In this document: positions 15,091 through 20,000 of the stretch, piece by piece
How positions within the stretch are numbered: position 1 is the stretch's first letter
How the letters are laid out: every line of letters starts with the position of its first letter
From: Prosthecobacter debontii
Lineage (GTDB): Bacteria > Verrucomicrobiota > Verrucomicrobiia > Verrucomicrobiales > Akkermansiaceae
Length of the DNA: 20,000 nucleotides
Direction of reading: 5' to 3'
NCBI GenBank assembly: GCA_945885485.1
Contig: CAMCYT010000019.1
Span: 1 to 20,000, forward strand
The notes under the pieces: model-generated
What the model was told of the DNA's origin: nothing
The model's input: the letters and a program-made list of their open reading frames with translations, nothing else
The model's database searches: none
Made by a program: the position numbers and the translations under genes

Positions 15091-15477
15091 TTACCCAATC
15101 AACGTGCCGTAAGCGCTCGGAGTGAGCAGGCCGGCGATTTGATCAGGCTTGCTGATTTTGATTTTGAAAATCCAACCATCACCATAAGGCGCGGTGTTGA
15201 CCAAAGATGGATCGCCTTCGACGGCTGGATTCACTTCAACGACTTCACCGGAAAGTGGTGAGTAAATATCGGACGCGGCTTTGACGGATTCGACGACCGC
15301 GGTCGGATCTCCGGCATCGACGGTTTTGCCAATGGGTGGAAGTTCGACGAAGACGACATCGGTCAGCTCAGCTTGGGCGTGATCGGAAATTCCAACGGTG
15401 GCGATGTCGCCATCGATGCGTGCCCATTCATGGGAATTTTGGAAAAGGAGGTCGGCGGGGATTTCGGAAGCGCTCAT
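15091..15477 (-). CDS. gcvH: Glycine cleavage system H protein
   Basis: This lipoylated carrier shuttles the aminomethyl group between the P, T and L proteins of the glycine cleavage system. The 128-aa length is usual. The lipoate-attachment lysine is Lys66 in VVESVKAASD, followed by YSPLSGEVVEVN. The N-terminal part shows SHEWARIDGDIATVGIS (15-31) and the end shows DGWIFKIK. The ATG at 15477 overlaps the gcvT stop as ATGA, so the two are translationally coupled. The stop codon is immediately next to the inverted-end element on the downstream side. Confidence 0.97.
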   Translation of the reverse strand: MSASEIPADLLFQNSHEWARIDGDIATVGISDHAQAELTDVVFVELPPIGKTVDAGDPTAVVESVKAASDIYSPLSGEVVEVNPAVEGDPSLVNTAPYGDGWIFKIKISKPDQIAGLLTPSAYGTLIG

Positions 15478-16574
15478 GCGGATGCTTTTTTGGATGATTG
15501 GGTGGATTTTAGAAAGGGTTTTTTCACGGTAACGGCAGCAAATTGCCGACCCCGGACATCGATCTTGAGAGAAGTGCCAATTTTAGTGTAAGCGGCAGGC
15601 AGATAAGCCATGGCAATTCCTTTGCCTAAAGTCGGGGAAAGCACACCACTGGAAAGCTCGCCGAGAACTTCGCCGGACTCACTGAGCACCGGATAATGCG
15701 AACGCGGTGGTGGGCCTTTTTCGATTACTTCGATGGCGGTGAGTTTGAAAGCGGGGCCATTTTGTTTTTGATTCAGAAGAACCTCACGACCGATAAATTC
15801 CGGTTTCTCCAGATCGCAGAAAAACCCGAGTCCCGCCTCGATAGGTGAGCGCTCGGGCGAGAGATCGTTGCCGTTAAGTGGATAACACATTTCCAAGCGC
15901 AGAGTATCACGGGCGCCGAGTCCACATGGTGTGGCACCGGCGTTGATGAAGGCGTTGAAAAATTCGATGCCCTCTGCGGCTGGGCAGAAAAACTCGAAAC
16001 CGTCCTCGCCGGTGTAGCCGGTGCGACAGATGATTTCTCCGCCTGCGGTTTTTGAAATCCCGTTGCGCGGTGGTAGGGTTTCATTGGAGAAAAGTTTACT
16101 AAAAGTTGCCACCGCATCTGGGCCTTGGATCGCGAGACCCGCCCATGCATCGGATTCGTTGCGCAGACTCACGCCGCTAGCGAGATGTTTCTCCATCCAT
16201 GCGACATCTTCAGGAATCATCGACGCATTGATCACCAAAAAGGTTTCATCTGCTGAAATGCGATACGCGATCAGGTCATCGATCACGCCGCCCTTTTCAT
16301 TGAGCATCATCGTGTATTGGCCTTCGCCGGGTTGGAGCTTGGAAATGCAATTCGTCAGCAAGCGATCCAACCACGCGATGTGATTTTCTCCCGTCACAAA
16401 CACCTGGCCCATATGGGAAATATCAAATGCCCCGACTTTTTCACGCACTGCGGCGTGCTCGTTGAGGATGGAGGTGTATTGCACCGGCATCGCCCAACCT
16501 CCGAAGGGGATGAGTTTTGCGCCGAGCGCAAGATGAGCGGCTTCTAATGGGGAATGCAGGACGTTTTCTGACAC
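15474..16574 (-). CDS. gcvT: Glycine cleavage system T protein (aminomethyltransferase)
   Basis: GcvT transfers the methylene group from aminomethyl-lipoyl GcvH to tetrahydrofolate, releasing ammonia. The 366-aa product has FGGWAMPVQY (24-33), DISHMGQ (51-57), GGVIDDLI (95-102) with the folate-site aspartate, GYTGEDGFEFF (186-196), GLGARDTLRLE (218-228) and YPLNGNDL (231-238). The start is GTG at 16574, supported by the family-like N-terminus and by a promoter placed directly upstream. It is first in an operon with gcvH. There is no gcvP nearby: nrdR follows after the inverted-end element. The 64-base upstream gap is too short for a glycine riboswitch. A Lys/Ser-rich tail of about ten residues ends the protein. 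Confidence 0.97.
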   Translation of the reverse strand: MSENVLHSPLEAAHLALGAKLIPFGGWAMPVQYTSILNEHAAVREKVGAFDISHMGQVFVTGENHIAWLDRLLTNCISKLQPGEGQYTMMLNEKGGVIDDLIAYRISADETFLVINASMIPEDVAWMEKHLASGVSLRNESDAWAGLAIQGPDAVATFSKLFSNETLPPRNGISKTAGGEIICRTGYTGEDGFEFFCPAAEGIEFFNAFINAGATPCGLGARDTLRLEMCYPLNGNDLSPERSPIEAGLGFFCDLEKPEFIGREVLLNQKQNGPAFKLTAIEVIEKGPPPRSHYPVLSESGEVLGELSSGVLSPTLGKGIAMAYLPAAYTKIGTSLKIDVRGRQFAAVTVKKPFLKSTQSSKKASA

Positions 16575-16580
16575 GCAGGG

Positions 16581-16609
16581 AAAATGTCGCTGCGAGACGT
16601 ACTTGTCAA
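16581..16609 (-). promoter_or_regulatory. Candidate promoter of gcvT-gcvH
   Basis: On the minus strand TTGACA (16609-16604) is followed after 17 bases by CATTTT (16586-16581). The GTG start of gcvT lies six bases further on. The -35 is a perfect consensus and the -10 is weak (three of six). The geometry predicts a leaderless or nearly leaderless message. Confidence 0.4.
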
Positions 16610-16638
16610 TCAGGCTAAGCTAGTGAAGTGTCCCCGCG

Positions 16639-17424
16639 ATGCAATTTCTGGATAAATGTGAAAGAAAATTTGGCTGGATCTCCTTTCCGGGATTCCTGCG
16701 CTATTACGCGATTTTTCATGTGCTGGTTTATTTGTTGCAGTTCGTCGATAAAAGTATCGGCCTAACTCTTGAATTCGACCGTGATAAAATTCTCGCTGGA
16801 GAAGTTTGGCGCATTGTCACCTTCTTATTCGCAGACAGTGGCTTGGGCGGGCAGAGTGCATTTGGAATGATCTTCCTATTTTTCATGGTGATGATCGCTT
16901 TCATGATTAGCGATTCGCTTGAAGGGGCATGGGGCGTGTTCCGGACCAGCATCTTTTATTATACCGGTTATATCGGGCTCATCATCGCAAATCTCCTCTA
17001 CGATACTCCGGCGTTTGGGAGTGGAACGTTAATCTATAGCGCAGCATTTTTTGCCTTCGCGACTTTATTCCCGAAAATCGAGTTCCTCATGATGTTCATT
17101 ATCCCCGTTCAAATTCGCTGGTTGGCATTAATAGGGGCTGTTTACTACGTCGTTGGGATATTTGCGGCACCCGCACTAACTGGCTATTATCTGTTAGTCT
17201 TTGCAAATTACCTACTCTGGGCAGGCATCCCAGCATTACGCGGTCAAGCACGCGTCGTCGGAGCCGTACAACGTCGCAAACGTTTTAAGAAAGACTCTTA
17301 CATGGATGAAGATACCTTTCACCGTTGCTCGACATGTGATCGCACTGAACTTAGTGATTCAACACTCGAATTCCGCATAGCAATCGATGGAAAAGAATAT
17401 TGCACCGACCATCTAAAAGACTAA
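16639..17424 (+). CDS. Rhomboid-like membrane protein without GxSG, with zinc-ribbon-like tail
   Basis: The 261-aa protein has about six membrane segments (near 21-38, 76-91, 104-121, 130-146, 160-178 and 181-198). EVWRIVTFLF (55-64) and LEGAWGVFRTSIFYYTG (94-110) match the rhomboid fold's WR and E-x-x-W-G pattern. Where active rhomboids have GxSG the sequence reads LIYSAAFFAFATLFP (131-145), and no catalytic histidine is evident in the last helix. It is thus probably a non-proteolytic rhomboid-like (pseudoprotease) protein. The soluble tail has Cys230, Cys233, Cys255 and His258, a plausible zinc site. It is divergent from gcvT and may be co-transcribed with the TPR gene 46 bases downstream. 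Start 16639 has no clear ribosome-binding site. Confidence 0.82.
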   Translation: MQFLDKCERKFGWISFPGFLRYYAIFHVLVYLLQFVDKSIGLTLEFDRDKILAGEVWRIVTFLFADSGLGGQSAFGMIFLFFMVMIAFMISDSLEGAWGVFRTSIFYYTGYIGLIIANLLYDTPAFGSGTLIYSAAFFAFATLFPKIEFLMMFIIPVQIRWLALIGAVYYVVGIFAAPALTGYYLLVFANYLLWAGIPALRGQARVVGAVQRRKRFKKDSYMDEDTFHRCSTCDRTELSDSTLEFRIAIDGKEYCTDHLKD

Positions 17425-17470
17425 GGTTGTGCTTTCTTAAAAGTCTCAGGAATCCCATCGAACTCAATCT

Positions 17471-18154
17471 ATGTTAAAATATATTAGTATCGCTGTGCTG
17501 ACCCTACTGGTTGCATTTAGCTGGTATAAATTTGATCGATCTGGTGCGGAATCGGAAAAACTGAGGATACAGGCGGAAAAGCTGAGCTACGATACTGATA
17601 CCGAAGAAGAGGCTAGCGTTCTCAGAAAGAAACTCAACGGCATGGAAGGTGAGCGGATATTTTCAGGAATTTTGCTGACATTCTTGAGCGCGGGATTGGT
17701 CGGCATCTTGTTCGTCACGCAGGTGCTGCCGATGCTTGCCAATAAGGTCTCCACTGCGGTTTACGAAAACAACGAGCAAGTCGAAGTTGATCCATTTCAT
17801 CAAGCACGAGTCTTGATGGCGCAGGGCGAATGGGATGGAGCTATCGAGTCGTTCAAACTCGCTGCGAAAAATGATCCAAGCAACCGCATGCCATGGGCCG
17901 AGATTGCGAAGATCCAACGCCAACATTTGGAAAACCCACCAGCCGCCATAGCAACTTTGCGACAAGCCATTGAAACCCAGGATTGGGAAATCGATGATAT
18001 TGCGTTTCTAATGTTCCGCCTCGCTGAAATTTACGAAGAAGACTTCCACGACCATGCCACTGCCGGAACCGTCCTTTCACAAATCATCGAACTGTTCCCC
18101 GAAACCCGCCACTCCGCCAACGCCCGCACCAAACTCCATCATTACGGCGTCTGA
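17471..18154 (+). CDS. Two-TM membrane protein with TPR-like domain
   Basis: The 227-aa product has an N-terminal membrane segment (2-18), a charged, probably coiled-coil stretch (about 25-60), a second membrane segment (64-88) and a soluble TPR-like region (about 108-220). That region contains ARVLMAQGEWDGAIESFKLA (112-131) and repeats of helix pairs ending near FPETRHSANART. Such proteins usually scaffold other proteins at the membrane; no enzymatic motif is visible. It lies 46 bases after the rhomboid-like gene on the same strand, so they may act together. I cannot name a more specific function. Confidence 0.8.
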   Translation: MLKYISIAVLTLLVAFSWYKFDRSGAESEKLRIQAEKLSYDTDTEEEASVLRKKLNGMEGERIFSGILLTFLSAGLVGILFVTQVLPMLANKVSTAVYENNEQVEVDPFHQARVLMAQGEWDGAIESFKLAAKNDPSNRMPWAEIAKIQRQHLENPPAAIATLRQAIETQDWEIDDIAFLMFRLAEIYEEDFHDHATAGTVLSQIIELFPETRHSANARTKLHHYGV

Positions 18155-18217
18155 AAAGTTATTAGAGTTATCTCAAAATTCTCCAATCTTCATTCAAAAA
18201 ATTCAAAATCAACATTC

Positions 18218-18279
18218 GTCAATCGTCAATTCTTCCGCCCAACGATGCGCACCGCTCTCAAAATCCATTGACGATTGAC
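18218..18279. repeat. 13-bp exact inverted repeat
   Basis: GTCAATCGTCAAT (18218-18230) and its exact reverse complement ATTGACGATTGAC (18267-18279) enclose 36 bases. It lies between the TPR gene and the CT satellite in front of comEC. It could be a terminator-like stem, but there is no T-run directly after it, or the end of a mobile repeat. Confidence 0.6.
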
Positions 18280-18290
18280 TCCGTTTCACT

Positions 18291-18330
18291 CCCCCTCTCC
18301 CCCTCTCCCCCTCTCCCCCTCTCCCCCTCT
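18291..18330. repeat. 8-bp CT satellite, five exact copies
   Basis: CCCCCTCT is repeated five times without change, then the tract decays into TCACCCCCCC. The comEC frame opens immediately after it (stop TGA 18341-18343, TTG 18344). A slip-prone tract this close to a start could affect expression. Confidence 0.9.
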
Positions 18331-18343
18331 TCACCCCCCCTGA

Positions 18344-20000
18344 TTGCACCCCGCCGGAACATTTTCCCGCTTCTGGGCTAAGCGGCCATTGTTCGTCATT
18401 GCCGTAGGGATGGTTGCGGTCATTGGGCTGGAGACTAGGCACGCAGGTCTCGGGTGGCTCGCGGCGGTTTGTTTCTCCTTAATCATCGGATGGCTGATTC
18501 ATTGGCGCATGGCCGGTGTCACATTTGTTTTGGCGGCAGTCATCCTGACCCACGTTCATTACCGCAGTGCTCTCCAACGTGAAGGAGAAGCATGGCTTCT
18601 AAAACAAGATCCTCAACGCGTCGAAGCGCGACTGTTAGAAGATGCGAAGGGAGATAAAGGCCGCTGGCACGCGACAGCAGAAATCCGCCGACTCGGCGCA
18701 CACTCCATCAAGGTGCAGTGGCTGGGTGCAGGCGATCCGCCACCCGCTGGCACCGAGCTCATCTCACACGGCGTTTTCAAAGCGATGGAACCCGAGCGCA
18801 ATCCCGGCGTTCCAGATCGGATGGCGATGATGCGCGCAGAGGGAATCATCGGCACATTTCGCGCGAGTGAAATGCGTGAAAAACGCTGGATCGGGCCGAT
18901 CTCAGAAAAAAAGGCCGCGTTCAAAAAATCCTTTCATCAAAGCATCATCGCAGGACTTGATCCGGAAAGCACAGCAGCAAAAGTAATTCTTGCGGTAGTC
19001 ATAGGTGAAAAATCTCCGAATTCTCTGGGCTTGATCCGAGCATTTTTTGAAAGTGGAACACTACACGCTTTTTCAGTCAGCGGCCTGCATGTGACGATGG
19101 TTGGCGGGATGCTTTGGGGTCTATTGAGCCTATTAAGATGCCCGCGCCGATGGGCAATTCCTGTGATCATTTTCTCGATGTTTGGCTATGTGTGGCTGAC
19201 AGGAAACGCCCCTGCTGCCTTGCGCGCAGGATGGATGAGCGCCGTTTTTCTCGGGGCTTTCATGCTGCGCCGCCGTCCCGACCTTCTCAACTCACTCGGC
19301 GCGGTATTGTTGTTTGCGATGCTCTGGAATCCCGGAATCATTCGCTTTCCCGGCGTGCAGTTATCCTACGGAGTCGTCGCAGCTATCGGCCTGGGAACTA
19401 CCCTTGCACGCCGCTGCTTTGATTGGATCGCAGAAAAAGAAGAACTGCTTCCAAATAGCGAGTTGTCATGGCTGCAAACGAAATGTCTGATATTTCGCGA
19501 ATACCTTGCCAACAGCCTTGCCGTATCTCTCGCGGCCTCAGTTGGCTCCACCCCCTTGGCCATCTTTCACTTCGGAGTCATTACGCCGGTTTCAGTATTC
19601 GCTACTATGTTTCTAGTATTTCAGGTGTTTATTCTGCTCGCCATCGCGATGATCTCTGCGCTAGTGCATCCCATCTGGCCGAGCGGATCTGAGTTTATCA
19701 ACCGCAACAACGCCATCGTCGCTGATGCCTGTGCGAAGACTGCTGGCGTATTTGCAAAAATTCCCGGCGCATGGGCTTCGACGAATTCCCCCAGCCAGAA
19801 CACCCTCATGATCTACGATCTCGATTACGGTGCCGAAGCCGCGTGTTTTGCCTCCACTGATGGCAATGCCGTCATGATCGATACCGGTGGAAAATTCAGC
19901 CTACAGAGCACCATCGGGATGTCCCTCAACCGTCTCGGGATGCGCCCTGACTCCGTTATTTTCACACACACTGATGCCTCACACGTCGCGCCACCACCGC
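18344..20000 (+). CDS. comEC: ComEC/Rec2-family DNA-uptake channel (partial, continues past window)
   Basis: ComEC forms the inner-membrane channel that carries single-stranded DNA into the cell during natural transformation. The frame is open to the window edge (552 codons seen). It begins with two membrane segments after FWAKRPLF (about 14-56), then an OB-fold/DUF4131 region (about 85-200) ending with NPGVPDRMAMMRAEGIIGTF. The Competence domain follows with AFSVSGLHV (242-250) and many helices. The C-terminal metallo-beta-lactamase-like domain begins near 490, with VMIDTGG (510-516) and FTHTDASH (540-547). Canonical ComEC has T-H-x-D-x-D-H, so an Asp is Ser546 here. No ATG precedes the channel part; TTG 18344 is the best candidate, ATG 18410 would cut into the first membrane segment. 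No ribosome-binding site is seen. Confidence 0.85.
   Translation, partial: MHPAGTFSRFWAKRPLFVIAVGMVAVIGLETRHAGLGWLAAVCFSLIIGWLIHWRMAGVTFVLAAVILTHVHYRSALQREGEAWLLKQDPQRVEARLLEDAKGDKGRWHATAEIRRLGAHSIKVQWLGAGDPPPAGTELISHGVFKAMEPERNPGVPDRMAMMRAEGIIGTFRASEMREKRWIGPISEKKAAFKKSFHQSIIAGLDPESTAAKVILAVVIGEKSPNSLGLIRAFFESGTLHAFSVSGLHVTMVGGMLWGLLSLLRCPRRWAIPVIIFSMFGYVWLTGNAPAALRAGWMSAVFLGAFMLRRRPDLLNSLGAVLLFAMLWNPGIIRFPGVQLSYGVVAAIGLGTTLARRCFDWIAEKEELLPNSELSWLQTKCLIFREYLANSLAVSLAASVGSTPLAIFHFGVITPVSVFATMFLVFQVFILLAIAMISALVHPIWPSGSEFINRNNAIVADACAKTAGVFAKIPGAWASTNSPSQNTLMIYDLDYGAEAACFASTDGNAVMIDTGGKFSLQSTIGMSLNRLGMRPDSVIFTHTDASHVAPPP

Noticed and set aside
16575..16638. Glycine riboswitch ahead of gcvT
   Set aside because: Only 64 bases are available and the promoter geometry leaves no leader; no aptamer-like structure is visible.

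Overview
The window reads as chromosomal DNA from a free-living member of the Verrucomicrobiota, or a close PVC-superphylum relative. The strongest sign is a neighbouring DUF1501 gene and PSD1-type (PSCyt1/DUF1549/DUF1553) cytochrome gene, a pair largely restricted to Planctomycetota and Verrucomicrobiota. Several short palindromic and pyrimidine-rich interspersed repeats also fit that kind of genome. Most start codons lack a clear Shine-Dalgarno sequence. No phage, plasmid, CRISPR, rRNA or tRNA signal was recognised.

Layout. Positions 1-435 hold no gene, but carry two tripartite palindromic repeats in opposite orientation and a CT-rich tract. A full-length Sua5 gene (436-1458, +) makes threonylcarbamoyl-AMP for the t6A tRNA modification. 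Facing it is a minus-strand cluster (6668-1663): PSD1 cytochrome, a four-helix-bundle (S23) protein and a Tat-exported DUF1501 protein. The S23 gene is bounded by GA/CT-rich tracts and overlaps DUF1501 by ATGA, so it looks like a later insertion into a two-gene operon. A secreted serine esterase (7848-6757, -) follows.

The centre (8010-13451) is a polyphosphate island. On the minus strand are a Ppx/GppA-like protein with an HD region, whose catalytic acidic residues look replaced, and PPK1. Divergently on the plus strand are PPK2 and, one base after its stop, a small protein that looks like a Rossmann/SLOG nucleotide-binding domain. Together they could make polyphosphate (PPK1), use it to phosphorylate nucleotides (PPK2) and sense it or a related nucleotide (Ppx-like, SLOG-like). 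The sensing part is inference.

The right part holds nrdR with a conserved-looking unknown gene behind it (both -), a roughly 250-bp element with inverted ends (about 14837-15090) that abuts the gcvH stop, and gcvT-gcvH (-) without gcvP. Divergent from gcvT are a rhomboid-like membrane protein lacking the catalytic GxSG motif, with a C-terminal zinc-ribbon-like tail, then a two-TM TPR protein. Last is a ComEC/Rec2 gene that runs off the window and begins directly after an 8-bp CT satellite.

Repeats are a major theme. There are GGGTCG hairpins at gene ends, CT/GA tracts, a 14-bp tandem repeat covering the ppk1 stop codon, degenerate ACGGATGAACACAGATGG units between the polyphosphate operons, and the element next to gcvH. 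Everything is read by eye from sequence; family names rest on motif recognition, not on database searches.
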